From an uncultured Flavobacteriales bacterium (GTDB lineage: Bacteria; Bacteroidota; Bacteroidia; Flavobacteriales_E; Vicingaceae), in NCBI GenBank assembly GCA_937901255.1, contig CALCHN010000031.1:1-21932 (forward strand): a stretch of 21,932 bases of DNA. The letters are read 5' to 3'. Both the position numbers and the translations under genes were made by a program. Shown one piece after another: positions 13,747 through 21,932 of the stretch (positions are counted from its first letter, which is position 1; the number at the start of each line of letters is the position of its first letter). Below the pieces are notes generated by a model. The model was not told the origin of the DNA and made no database searches. It saw nothing but the letters and a program-made list of their open reading frames with translations.

Positions 13747-15198
13747 ATGAATCAAGTATATAAACTTATAGAGACGTTATCAAAAGAAGAGTGTAGAAAT
13801 TTTAAGATTCTATTGAAAAGAACTAACGATTCAGCTGAAAGAAAAGATGTAGCATTGTTTGACTATGCCAGAAAATATTCAGGCGGTATAGTTGATGAGG
13901 ATGTTTTTCTTAAAAAGTTTTACCCGAATGATAAAAACGCATTTTATCGATTAAAAAACAGGTTATTGCAAGATATCAATAAGAGTTTGTTGTTCTTACA
14001 TTATAATTCTAATGATTACTTTGCTACACTTAATTATATCATGCTTTCGAAGCTGTTTAATGAGAAATCAAATTTTCAGCTCACTTTTGACTATCTGCTT
14101 CAAGCGGAAAAAAAGGCTATAAAAAATGAATTTTTTGACTTGCTAGATTTAATCTATAATGATTTAATAATTCTTTCTATTGATACAGTAAGGTTTAACC
14201 CGTCTCCATTTATTGATAAACGTAAAGAAAATAGAGCGTTACTTAATGTAATACAAGAAGTAGATAATATTTTAGCGTCTTTAACCTATAAAATAAAAAC
14301 AACACAAAACTATAATAGAGGAGAGTCCAACAAACTGCTTCAAGAGGATTTTTATTCACTTATAGAGGATAAAAAAATAAAGCAGAGTAAGCAGTTACAG
14401 TTTAAAGTTTACCATTCAATTAGCAGAATTTTATTACAAGAGCACGATTTTATTACTTTAGAAGCTTACTTAAAGAAAACCTATCTTCAGTTTTCTAAAA
14501 ATAAGTTGTTTACCAAATCAAATCATGAAACAAAGCTTCAAATGTTGACTTACATTGTAAATTCTTTGTTTAAGAATGATAAAATTGAGGAATCGCTGTT
14601 ATATACCGAAAAGTTGCATGATGCAATGCAAGAGTTTGATAAATACTTGTATGAAAAATATTTGTTTTATTATTATAACTCACTGGTAATTAATTATCAG
14701 GTAACAGATAAACATAAAGCAATTGATATTTTAAATGAAGCAAAATCGAAAAAAGAAATACAAGTTTTACCAATTTATAGCTTGTTTATTTATCTAAACT
14801 TGGCGGTTTTATATTTTGATTTAGGAAAATTCAATGAGGCAAAATCAAATATTGTTAAATTAAAACAACAAGACAATTTTAAGAATTTGGATATTGTTCT
14901 ACAGTTTAAAATTAGTATAGTGGAGTTAATGATCATCCATGAATTAAACGACATTGATTTATTTGACTATCAGCTTAAAAACTTTAAGAAAGATTTTTTT
15001 AGTGTGAAGGAGGTTGATGTTGATAGAGATATAGATTTTGTTAACCTACTTGAAAAAATGCAATTGTTTAGCGGCAAAGAATTAAAGGAGGCTATTACAT
15101 CTTTTATTGAAAAATATAAAACTAATAGTGAGGACGATGCCGATATAATTAACTATAACATCTGGTTAATGAGTAAACAAAAAAGAGGAGTGAAATAA
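13747..15198 (+). CDS. Helical-repeat protein of unknown function
   Basis: The 483-residue protein has no signal peptide or membrane segment and is therefore probably cytoplasmic. It is rich in Lys, Leu, Phe and Tyr and reads as a run of paired helices like a degenerate TPR or similar alpha-solenoid. Examples are FQLTFDYLLQAEKKAIKNEF, ESLLYTEKLHDAMQEF and the clearest TPR-like pair LFIYLNLAVLYFDLGKFNEA. The N-terminus (LIETLSKEECRNFKILLKR) is a separate small helical module. I know of similar-looking proteins in Bacteroidota without a known role. It stands alone between two divergent or convergent T9SS cargo genes and has a distinctive leader. Confidence 0.8.
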   Translation: MNQVYKLIETLSKEECRNFKILLKRTNDSAERKDVALFDYARKYSGGIVDEDVFLKKFYPNDKNAFYRLKNRLLQDINKSLLFLHYNSNDYFATLNYIMLSKLFNEKSNFQLTFDYLLQAEKKAIKNEFFDLLDLIYNDLIILSIDTVRFNPSPFIDKRKENRALLNVIQEVDNILASLTYKIKTTQNYNRGESNKLLQEDFYSLIEDKKIKQSKQLQFKVYHSISRILLQEHDFITLEAYLKKTYLQFSKNKLFTKSNHETKLQMLTYIVNSLFKNDKIEESLLYTEKLHDAMQEFDKYLYEKYLFYYYNSLVINYQVTDKHKAIDILNEAKSKKEIQVLPIYSLFIYLNLAVLYFDLGKFNEAKSNIVKLKQQDNFKNLDIVLQFKISIVELMIIHELNDIDLFDYQLKNFKKDFFSVKEVDVDRDIDFVNLLEKMQLFSGKELKEAITSFIEKYKTNSEDDADIINYNIWLMSKQKRGVK

Positions 15199-15209
15199 AT
15201 TCACCCCTC
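15185..15209. terminator. Bidirectional hairpin between convergent genes
   Basis: GAGGAGTGAA pairs with TTCACCCCTC (one A-C mismatch) around a 5-nt loop. The hairpin contains the stop codon of the gene at 13747 and lies 30 bases from the end of the convergent PKD gene. The T tract is weak. Confidence 0.45.
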
Positions 15210-15238
15210 ATTTCTATTAAGAAAAACTCATTAATGAA

Positions 15239-16918
15239 CTATTTGTTAAGCACAAGCTTTTTAACGTTTAAAGCATTATTTGTTTTTACATTTAGCAAGT
15301 AAATTCCGTTAGATAAATTATCTGCTTTCCACTGAAGTTTGTGAGAACCAGCATTCATAAACTTGTTGCTAATAATACCAACCGTATTTCCAACTAAATC
15401 AGTAACAAAAACTTCTACGTTGGTTTCGTCATTTATATTAATATCGATAAACATAGTTTCTTTAAAAGGGTTTGGATAAATCGTTAGTTCACTCACTTCA
15501 TCTTTGTGTTCTTCTATACCTACTACATTTGCAGGTTCTACATTTATAGTGAACCCTGTTTGTCTTAATACCACTCCGTTAGATCCTATTGAATCACAAT
15601 AAGTACTTGTGCAGCTGTTAATACTATCCGATACAGTTAAGCATAATAAAAACGGACCAGGAGTAGAGTAGGTGTATGATGGGTAAGCTTGTGTTGAAGT
15701 ATTTCCATCACCAAAATTCCAGAAATAAGATAAATTAGCACCTGTTGAGCTATTGGTAACTATTATGTTGTTAGTTATGGAGTCTAAATACATGGTATAA
15801 CCAGCATTACATATAGAAGTTCCATTAACGCCATTAACGATTACCGAATAACTTTTCCATTTATAACATGAGTATAACGAGTCGAAAATATGTAAAACTA
15901 CATTATATGTTCCATTAGCAGCGAAAGTATGGTTTGGATTGTTAACATACATAGTATTATTTCCGTCTCCAAATTGCCAGTAATGATTTAAACCACCAGT
16001 TGAAGTTGATGTGAAAGAGAAGTTTCCATTTCCATTATCTGTATAAGTAAAATCGGCTATAGCAGTACACGGAGGATTAGCTCCTGTTACAGTAATTTGT
16101 TGAGTTAATGTATCCAAACAAGATAGTAATGAATCAAATAGTATTAAACTAACATTGTAGGTTCCGTTAGTAGAATAAGTGTGCGATGGATTATAAATTG
16201 TTGAAGTATTTCCGTCACCAAAGTACCATTCAAAAACTGTTACTGGATTATAGTTGTTAGAAGTGTTTGTGAAAGAAAAATTTCCGTTTCCATTATCTAC
16301 ATAAGAGAAGTTTAAGTTTTGACTACATGTACTTATAATGTTTGAAATAGTTATTGTTTGCTGTGTGGTGTCAAAACAAGTTTGAGAAGAATCACTAGCG
16401 ATTAAAGTTACGGTGTATGTACCGTTGCTCCAGTAATTATGGTTTGGGCTATAGCCTGAAGAAAAATCTCCGTAATTCCAAAATTCTAAGAAAACTATTC
16501 CAGTAGTTGTAGATTGAAAATTTACAGAGCCATTTATTGTACTTCCATAAGTATAGGTAAAACCAGCATTTATATTGCAGTTCTGACCCGAAGTTACATT
16601 AATGGTTTGTGTAATTGAGTCGGTGCAATTAGAATCATTAATTATTAATTTAATACTATAAGTACCATTAGTAAATATGTATGAAACGGTTGAAGTGTTT
16701 CCTAAATAAGCACTAGAATTACCCATTAAAATCCAATCATAATTTGCAGCACTACTTGTTCCTGTAGAGGTGCTAGTAAATGTGTAATTCCCATTTCCAT
16801 TATCGGTTGAGGTAAACGCTGCGGTACATTGTGCATACGTTGTTAGCGAGGCAAAACTAAAAAGCATTATCAGTGCTATTTGTTTGCTCATTTTTTTAAT
16901 AGTGGCGATTGTTTTCAT
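15239..16918 (-). CDS. Secreted multi-PKD protein with T9SS type A sorting domain
   Basis: The 559-residue protein has a signal peptide ending TTYAQ, then five PKD-like repeats of about 80-85 residues. They begin near CTAAFTSTDNGNGNYTF, CNINAGFTYTYGS, CSQNLNFSYVDNGNGNF, CTAIADFTYTDNGNGNF and CNAGYTMYLDS, most with a W-x-FGDGN turn. A C-terminal T9SS domain follows (LTIYPNPFKETMFI ... LSNGIYLLNVKT ... KKLVLNK). PKD domains give stalk-like beta-sandwich arrays in adhesins and surface enzymes. There is no catalytic domain, so an adhesion or matrix role is plausible. Each repeat starts with Cys and has one or more Cys near its end, so intra-repeat disulfides are likely. A second ATG at 16891 gives an equally good, shorter signal peptide. 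Confidence 0.88.
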   Translation of the reverse strand: MKTIATIKKMSKQIALIMLFSFASLTTYAQCTAAFTSTDNGNGNYTFTSTSTGTSSAANYDWILMGNSSAYLGNTSTVSYIFTNGTYSIKLIINDSNCTDSITQTINVTSGQNCNINAGFTYTYGSTINGSVNFQSTTTGIVFLEFWNYGDFSSGYSPNHNYWSNGTYTVTLIASDSSQTCFDTTQQTITISNIISTCSQNLNFSYVDNGNGNFSFTNTSNNYNPVTVFEWYFGDGNTSTIYNPSHTYSTNGTYNVSLILFDSLLSCLDTLTQQITVTGANPPCTAIADFTYTDNGNGNFSFTSTSTGGLNHYWQFGDGNNTMYVNNPNHTFAANGTYNVVLHIFDSLYSCYKWKSYSVIVNGVNGTSICNAGYTMYLDSITNNIIVTNSSTGANLSYFWNFGDGNTSTQAYPSYTYSTPGPFLLCLTVSDSINSCTSTYCDSIGSNGVVLRQTGFTINVEPANVVGIEEHKDEVSELTIYPNPFKETMFIDININDETNVEVFVTDLVGNTVGIISNKFMNAGSHKLQWKADNLSNGIYLLNVKTNNALNVKKLVLNK

Positions 16919-17264
16919 AATTCATAAGTTTTGGTGAATAATGATTCAAAGTTGCGAATCAAATACAGGGTTTAAAAGCTAATGTTTTTAATTTCTTACG
17001 TATTCAAATAATTTATTTATTCAAAACAAAAATTCTATGGGATGTGAAAACAACATAATTCTGTTCAAGATAATTTTTGTCCAACAATTTCTTTAAATTC
17101 GTGGGCTTAAAATTTAACTAAATACAATGAAACGACCTTGCTAAAAAGTTCCTCACAAATAGGGAATGATTATAAAGGGAAACGTAAGTTCGTGAATACT
17201 TTAATCAAATATTATGTAATGAACAATTACATCTGACTGATTTAACAAAATAAAATATAAACAG
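16919..17264. other. Divergent intergenic region between the PKD gene and the peptidase gene
   Basis: This 346-bp region holds no credible gene. It contains a dyad GATTC-8 nt-GAATC (16943-16960) overlapping a near-consensus minus-strand -7 box (CAACTTTG, 16947-16954). It also contains leader element copy C (17127-17180) and a perfect inverted repeat ATGTAAT-gaaca-ATTACAT (17214-17232) 33 bases before the peptidase start. The rest is plain AT-rich sequence. Confidence 0.6.
17127..17180 (+). promoter_or_regulatory. Leader element copy C (upstream of the peptidase gene)
   Basis: ATGAAACGACC (17127), CTCACA (17152), GGGAATG (17162) and GGGA (17177) repeat the blocks of copy B with almost identical spacing. 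It starts 138 bases before the peptidase start, further out than copies A and B. Its ATG opens only a five-codon frame (MKRPC, stop). Confidence 0.5.
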
Positions 17265-19433
17265 ATGAAATTAATTAAATTAGTGCTGTTGTTATTGGTA
17301 GCGACTACAGCTGGGGCACAAACAAAACAAGATATTACCTTAGAAGACATTTGGAAAAACTATAAATTTTATGCTCAGTCGGTTTATGGAATTCGTTCTA
17401 TGAATAATGGGGTGAATTTTATAACTCAAGAAAGAAGTAAAGAAGGAGTGAATTTAGTAAAACAATCGTATGTAGATGTGGATAAGACTTCTGTACTGGT
17501 AAATGCAACCGATTTGGTTTTTGATGAAAATAAAATTGAATTAGAAGGTTATGAATTTAGTGCAGATGAAAAAAAGATTTTAATAGCAACCGAAGAAGAA
17601 GCTATTTACAGGTACTCATCAAAAGCATATAACTATATATATGATGTGGCTACCAAAAAACTTACGCCTTTAAACACTAAAGAAAAAGTAATGCATGCTA
17701 CTTTTTCTCCTCAAGCAAGCAAAATTGCCTACGTTAAAAACAATAATTTATATTATACAGACTTATCTAACGGACAAGAAACTCAAATTACTTTTGATGG
17801 AAAGAAAAATGAAATTATTAATGGAGCTTCCGATTGGGTTTACGAAGAAGAATTGGAATTAGTAAGAGCTTTTGAATGGTCGCCAGATGGTAATAAAATT
17901 GCTTTTTTTCGTTTTGATGAAACCAATGTAAAAGAGTGGAATATGAAAATGTATAATGATTTGTATCCTGAAGAAGTACGTTTTAAATATCCAAAAGCTG
18001 GTGAGGAAAATTCAAAAGTAAGCGTTCATATTTATCATTTAGAAGATAATAGTATTGTGGATATGAGTATTGAAAATGCTTACGAGTACATTTCAAGAAT
18101 TAATTGGACAAACGATTCTAAGCAATTGGCAATTCAAACGTTTAATCGTCACCAAAACGATTTAAACATACAGCTTACAGATGCTTTTTCTGGTAAAGGA
18201 AAAGTAATTTTTAATGAAAAAAATGAAAAGTATGTTGAAGTTCCAACAACAGAATTTTTAACTACCAAAAATCAATTTATTATTACTAGCGAAAAAGATG
18301 GTTTTAACCATTTGTATTTATATGATATAAATGGAAGTTTAATTGCTCAACTTACCAAAGGTAATTGGGATGTTACCAATTATTATGGGGTTGATGAGAA
18401 AAAAGGATTGGTATATTATCAATCGGCAGAAAAATCTCCATTAGAAAGACATATTTATAGTGTTAAATTAAATGGTAGTAGCAAAAAGCAATTAACTCAA
18501 AAAAGTGGTGATAATGATGCCGATTTTAGTGCAACATTTGATTATTTTATAAATAAACATTCGGATGCAAATACACCTTATTATATTACGGTTAATGATA
18601 GAAATGGAAAAGTAAAAAGTGTTCTTCAAGATAATGCCGGTTTAAAAGAAAGAATGAAAGCCACTAAATTGGCTAAAAAAGAATTTTTTACTATAACCGT
18701 AAATGATGAAAAATTAAATGCGTGGAGCATTAAACCAACCGATTTTGATGAAACTATAAAATATCCTGTATTGATGTTTGTTTATGGAGGGCCAGGTTCT
18801 CAAACAGTAGAAGATAATTGGGGGAGTTCCAACTATTTTTGGTTTCAAATGCTTGCCAACAAAGGATATATTGTAGTTTCCGTAGATAACAGAGGAACGG
18901 GAGCTCGAGGAGCAGATTTCAAAAAAATTACCTATAAGCAATTAGGAAAATACGAAGTAGAAGATCAGATGGCAGCAGCAAAATATTTAGCAACATTACC
19001 TTATGTTGATGGAAGCAGAATAGGTATTTTTGGATGGAGTTACGGTGGGTATATGTCATCTTTATGTATTACCAAAGGAGCAGATATTTTTAAAACAGCA
19101 ATAGCGGTAGCACCAGTAACTAATTGGCGTTTTTACGATAGCATTTATACAGAAAGATACATGCAAACACCACAAGAAAATGAAGATGGTTATGATGATA
19201 ACTCTCCAATTAACCATGTAGAGAAATTAAAAGGTAACTACTTGTTGGTTCACGGAATAGCAGATGATAATGTACACTACCAAAACACTACTGAAATGAC
19301 TATTTCTTTGGTAAATGCCAACAAACAATTTACACAAATGGCTTATCCTAACAAAAATCATGGTATTTTTGGCGGTAATACAAGATTGCATTTATATACA
19401 TTAATGACCAATTTTATTTTAGAAAATTTATAA
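17265..19433 (+). CDS. dpp4: Dipeptidyl peptidase IV, family S9B
   Basis: This exported serine peptidase releases Xaa-Pro or Xaa-Ala dipeptides from peptide N-termini. The 722-residue protein has a signal peptide (1-19, ending TAGAQ), a beta-propeller domain with the DWVYEEE motif whose two glutamates anchor the substrate amino group, and a C-terminal alpha/beta hydrolase. The catalytic triad is Ser592 (GWSYGGY), Asp667 (HGIADDNVHYQ) and His699 (NKNHGIFGG), spaced as in mammalian DPP4. Length is typical of bacterial family members. The POT transporter starts 24 bases downstream, so dipeptides made here can be imported by its partner. It probably acts in the periplasm. Confidence 0.95.
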   Translation: MKLIKLVLLLLVATTAGAQTKQDITLEDIWKNYKFYAQSVYGIRSMNNGVNFITQERSKEGVNLVKQSYVDVDKTSVLVNATDLVFDENKIELEGYEFSADEKKILIATEEEAIYRYSSKAYNYIYDVATKKLTPLNTKEKVMHATFSPQASKIAYVKNNNLYYTDLSNGQETQITFDGKKNEIINGASDWVYEEELELVRAFEWSPDGNKIAFFRFDETNVKEWNMKMYNDLYPEEVRFKYPKAGEENSKVSVHIYHLEDNSIVDMSIENAYEYISRINWTNDSKQLAIQTFNRHQNDLNIQLTDAFSGKGKVIFNEKNEKYVEVPTTEFLTTKNQFIITSEKDGFNHLYLYDINGSLIAQLTKGNWDVTNYYGVDEKKGLVYYQSAEKSPLERHIYSVKLNGSSKKQLTQKSGDNDADFSATFDYFINKHSDANTPYYITVNDRNGKVKSVLQDNAGLKERMKATKLAKKEFFTITVNDEKLNAWSIKPTDFDETIKYPVLMFVYGGPGSQTVEDNWGSSNYFWFQMLANKGYIVVSVDNRGTGARGADFKKITYKQLGKYEVEDQMAAAKYLATLPYVDGSRIGIFGWSYGGYMSSLCITKGADIFKTAIAVAPVTNWRFYDSIYTERYMQTPQENEDGYDDNSPINHVEKLKGNYLLVHGIADDNVHYQNTTEMTISLVNANKQFTQMAYPNKNHGIFGGNTRLHLYTLMTNFILENL

Positions 19434-19457
19434 AAATTAATATAACACATTAAACTT

Positions 19458-21050
19458 ATGAATCAAGAACAAGATAATCAATTAGCAAAGCACCTTACTA
19501 ATAAAGGTATAGACAACAATATGGTAATGGGACATCCGGCAGGATTGTTTGTATTATTTTTTACAGAAATGTGGGAACGTTTTAGTTACTATGGAATGCG
19601 TGCCTTACTTACCGTTTTTTTAATTTCAGAAATTGCTAAAGGCGGTTGGGGATGGTCTAATGAAGATGCTATGCAACTTTATGCTTGGTACACAGGGTTG
19701 GTTTATTTAACCCCACTAATTGGAGGTTTAATAGCTGATAAATTAACAGGTTATAGAAAAGCAGTTACCATTGGAGCAGTAATCATGACTATGGGACATG
19801 CTTCTATGGCATTGGAAGGAATTAGCGATACTTTCTTTTTTGCAGGATTAGGTTTAATGATTATGGGTAATGGTATGTTTAAGCCAAATATTTCTTCAAT
19901 TGTAGGACAATTATACCCAAACAACAGTAATAAGAAAGATGCAGGTTACACCATTTTCTATATGGGAATTAATGCAGGAGCATTTTTAGGAATGTTGTTG
20001 TGTGGTTATATTGGTGAAAAATACAATTGGCATTATGGTTTCGGATTAGCAGGAGTATTTATGCTTTTTGGTATGCTTCAGTTTTATTTCGGACAAAAAA
20101 TATTTGGTAAAATTGGCTTATCTCCAAAAAATTTAATCAAGTATAATTTAGAAGTAAAAGAAGAGGAGAATAAAGTGGAGGAAGAAGTATTGCCTGCTAA
20201 TGTAGTTAGAGATAGATTGGTGGTTGTTTCTGTATTAATCGTTTCGAGTATTTTCTTCTTTTTTGCGTTTGAACAAGCAGGTGGTTCAATGACCATTTTT
20301 GCTAAAAACTATACCCAACGTGTATTAGATGGAAGTTCTGGTTTAATTTTTAAATGGGTTGATGCTATTTTAACTATTTTCCCTGTTGCTATTGTTACTT
20401 GGGTATTGTATTCATTAGCAGTTAAAATTTATAAAAGATATCCCATTACTATATTGTTCACCTCACTTTCTTTTGTGATTATTTGGATATTATGTATTTG
20501 GAAGGTGAATAGAGAGTTTGCTAATGAAGCAACAGAAGTTACTGTTTCTTGGTTTCAAATTTTAAATTCCTTTTTTATCATTACGTTAGCATCATCCTTC
20601 TCTAAATTATGGGAGAAAATATGGAATCCATCAGGACCTGTTAAATTTGCTATGGGGTTAATATTGGTAGGTGTTGGATTTATAGCCTTAGCTTACGGAG
20701 CAAGTGAAATTCCACAAGGTGCAGAAACGGCTGCTGTAAGTATGGTTTGGTTAATTTTAGCTTACTTTTTCCATACAACAGGAGAGCTTTGTTTATCTCC
20801 GGTAGGTTTATCTTATGTTTCAAAATTATCACCGGCAAAATTTGTAGGGTTAATTTTCGGATTATGGTTTACCGCTTCGTTTATCGCTAACTTACTAGCG
20901 GGATATACTGGTTCGTATATTGATAAAATTTCACAAACTTATTCCATGTCCATTTTCTTCTTAATAATAGCTGCATTGCCTATTTTCATTGCATTAATAC
21001 TATTATTATTCAATGGGAAGCTAACTAAGATGATGCATGGAATAAAATAA
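19458..21050 (+). CDS. Proton-dependent oligopeptide transporter (POT/PTR family)
   Basis: This inner-membrane proton symporter takes up di- and tripeptides. The 530-residue protein has the POT signature ExxER in helix 1 (Glu37, Glu40, Arg41 in TEMWERFSYYGMRALL) and the second family motif region MGNGMFKPNISSIVGQLYP. It has about 12-14 helices with a charged cytoplasmic loop (KEEENKVEEEVLP) near residue 240. It follows dpp4 by 24 bases on the same strand, and the pair forms a simple peptide-use module. Bacteroidota often carry several such transporters, so substrate range cannot be read from the sequence. Confidence 0.93.
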   Translation: MNQEQDNQLAKHLTNKGIDNNMVMGHPAGLFVLFFTEMWERFSYYGMRALLTVFLISEIAKGGWGWSNEDAMQLYAWYTGLVYLTPLIGGLIADKLTGYRKAVTIGAVIMTMGHASMALEGISDTFFFAGLGLMIMGNGMFKPNISSIVGQLYPNNSNKKDAGYTIFYMGINAGAFLGMLLCGYIGEKYNWHYGFGLAGVFMLFGMLQFYFGQKIFGKIGLSPKNLIKYNLEVKEEENKVEEEVLPANVVRDRLVVVSVLIVSSIFFFFAFEQAGGSMTIFAKNYTQRVLDGSSGLIFKWVDAILTIFPVAIVTWVLYSLAVKIYKRYPITILFTSLSFVIIWILCIWKVNREFANEATEVTVSWFQILNSFFIITLASSFSKLWEKIWNPSGPVKFAMGLILVGVGFIALAYGASEIPQGAETAAVSMVWLILAYFFHTTGELCLSPVGLSYVSKLSPAKFVGLIFGLWFTASFIANLLAGYTGSYIDKISQTYSMSIFFLIIAALPIFIALILLLFNGKLTKMMHGIK

Positions 21051-21055
21051 TTATG

Positions 21056-21091
21056 TTTAACTTTGAGTTAAATAAAGTGGTATCACTTTTG
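21056..21091 (+). promoter_or_regulatory. Hairpins and candidate promoter before the thioredoxin-fold gene
   Basis: Two small inverted repeats occur: TTTAACT-ttg-AGTTAAA (21056-21072) and AAAGTG-gtat-CACTTT (21074-21089). TTTG (21062-21065), an 18-bp gap and CACTTTTG (21084-21091) resemble a -33/-7 promoter with one mismatch. The repeats could instead be a weak terminator for the transporter gene. Confidence 0.35.
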
Positions 21092-21124
21092 TAACGAGTT
21101 TCCAGAATTATAAAAAACTAAAAC

Positions 21125-21676
21125 ATGAATAAAATAATCAATAAAACCATCATAGTATCTTCATTAGTTGTTGGTGGCTTGGTTGCTATGTCGTTTGTAA
21201 ACAAAACCGATAACAACAATACACAAGATAACAGCCAAACTGAAACAGAATACAAAGCCACCATGGAAGGTTGGGAAGTAGATGTAAATGTAGCGTATGA
21301 GTTATCTAAAAAATCAGGCAAACCGATTTTGGCAAATTTTACCGGTAGCGATTGGTGTGGATGGTGTATCAAACTTAAAAATGAAGTATTCGTTAAACCA
21401 GAATTTAAAGCTTGGGCTAAAAAGAATGTAATTTTATTAGAGTTAGATTTTCCAAGAAAAAAACAAATTCCTGAAGAAATAAAACAACAAAATTATGGCA
21501 TGCAAAAAGCGTTTGGTGTAACAGGTTATCCAACTATTTGGGTATTTAACTTAAGCAAGTCAGATTCTGGTCAGTTTAATATTGATGCTATTGGTAAAAC
21601 AGGTTATGTTGCCGGTGGTCCTGCAAAATTTCAAGAAGGAGTTGACGCCATGATTAAACAACACAAAGAAAAATAA
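21125..21676 (+). CDS. Exported thioredoxin-fold protein
   Basis: The 183-residue protein has an N-terminal membrane anchor or signal (about 5-25, IIVSSLVVGGLVAMSF), a polar linker, and a thioredoxin-fold domain of the thioredoxin_7 type. Its redox motif is SDWCGWCIK and the cis-proline loop is VTGYPTIWVF. It would act in the periplasm as a disulfide reductase or isomerase, or as a helper of extracytoplasmic proteins (cytochrome c maturation is possible but unproven). It is 74 bases downstream of the POT gene and may have its own promoter. Two hairpin terminators follow. Confidence 0.85.
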   Translation: MNKIINKTIIVSSLVVGGLVAMSFVNKTDNNNTQDNSQTETEYKATMEGWEVDVNVAYELSKKSGKPILANFTGSDWCGWCIKLKNEVFVKPEFKAWAKKNVILLELDFPRKKQIPEEIKQQNYGMQKAFGVTGYPTIWVFNLSKSDSGQFNIDAIGKTGYVAGGPAKFQEGVDAMIKQHKEK

Positions 21677-21694
21677 TTGATTATCTTAATCTAT

Positions 21695-21722
21695 AAAAAA
21701 GCAGCTAAATAGCTGCTTTTTT
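21695..21722 (+). terminator. Rho-independent terminator of the thioredoxin-fold gene
   Basis: A 12-bp perfect stem AAAAAAGCAGCT / AGCTGCTTTTTT with loop AAAT, running into TTTG, lies 18 bases past the stop codon. Confidence 0.88.
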
Positions 21723-21740
21723 TGTTTCACACTAAAACAA

Positions 21741-21779
21741 AAAAAACCTGACAGGTTTCTGAAACCTGTCAGGTTTTTT
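21741..21779. terminator. Bidirectional terminator with CCTGACAGGTTT repeat
   Basis: An 18-bp perfect stem (AAAAAACCTGACAGGTTT and its complement) with loop CTG lies between convergent genes, with A and T runs on its two sides so that it can stop transcription from either direction. A third, weaker hairpin CTTTCTATT / AATAGAAAG (21785-21808) lies nearer the superoxide dismutase stop codon. I recall the CCTGACAGGTT core as a common intergenic hairpin in Bacteroidota. Confidence 0.88.
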
Positions 21780-21819
21780 TTAATCTTTCTATTGATGTAA
21801 ATAGAAAGGCAGACTTTAA

Positions 21820-21932
21820 TTATGCAAATCTTTTTGCTACCTCCTCCCAATTAATCACATTAAAAAATGCATTAATGTAATCTGGTCTTCTGTTTTGGTA
21901 GTTTAAGTAATAAGCGTGTTCCCAAACATCTA
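21820..21932 (-). CDS. Superoxide dismutase (Fe/Mn family), C-terminal end (partial)
   Basis: The last 36 codons are present. They read DVWEHAYYLNYQNRRPDYIN, then AFFNVINWEEVAKRFA and a stop at 21820. DVWEHAYYLNYQNRRPDY is the C-terminal signature of the iron/manganese superoxide dismutase family, with the metal-ligand Asp and His in DVWEH. Metal preference cannot be told from this piece. It converges on the thioredoxin-fold gene across a triple-hairpin region. Confidence 0.95.
   Translation of the reverse strand, partial: DVWEHAYYLNYQNRRPDYINAFFNVINWEEVAKRFA

Noticed and set aside
1..21932. Insertion sequence, prophage, tRNA or rRNA genes
   Set aside because: I saw no transposase, integrase, terminal inverted repeats with target duplications, or tRNA-like cloverleaf in the window.

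Overview
The window is AT-rich chromosomal DNA from a member of the Bacteroidota, most likely a Flavobacteriales-type aerobe or facultative denitrifier. The clues are three secreted proteins ending in type IX secretion system (T9SS) type A sorting domains, TAnnTTTG-type -7 promoter boxes, almost no Shine-Dalgarno sequences, and the families present (HmuY-like, S9B dipeptidyl peptidase, POT transporter). The species cannot be named from the sequence.

Positions 1-13572 are almost entirely on the minus strand and are dominated by a respiratory nitrite/nitric oxide reduction cluster. In transcription order it runs: ric (di-iron repair protein), an Rrf2 regulator, a lipoprotein cytochrome c, a Crp/Fnr regulator, then norC-norB, norQ-norD-norE-norF, a hypothetical exported protein, and nirS (cytochrome cd1 nitrite reductase, here a predicted lipoprotein). 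Downstream of nirS lie a double-HmuY heme-binding-like T9SS protein and the start of a probable TonB-dependent receptor. Together these cover NO2- to NO (NirS), NO to N2O (NorBC), assembly of the NO reductase (NorQ/D/E/F), electron delivery (cytochrome c), nitrosative damage repair (Ric), NO/redox sensing (Rrf2 and Crp/Fnr), and possibly heme supply. No heme d1 synthesis genes, nosZ or nitrate reductase are present.

The cluster appears to be wired as a small regulon. A 20-bp palindrome, AAAAGACCTAAATATCTTTT, occurs almost unchanged upstream of ric, norC and nirS. Fnr-type boxes, including one perfect TTGAT-N4-ATCAA, occur upstream of norC and nirS. At norC the Fnr box, a perfect -7 box and the palindrome are spaced as expected for activation by an Fnr-type protein and repression by a downstream-bound repressor.

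Positions 12901-16918 hold two T9SS cargo proteins (one with about five PKD repeats) flanking a helical-repeat protein of unknown function. Positions 17265-21676 (plus strand) hold a peptide-utilisation pair (dipeptidyl peptidase IV and POT peptide transporter) followed by an exported thioredoxin-fold protein. A cluster of hairpin terminators separates these from a convergent superoxide dismutase gene cut by the window end.

Non-coding items of note are a three-copy leader element (upstream of the HmuY-like, helical-repeat and peptidase genes), a heptamer tandem-repeat array between norQ and norD, and a strong terminator between norB and norQ.
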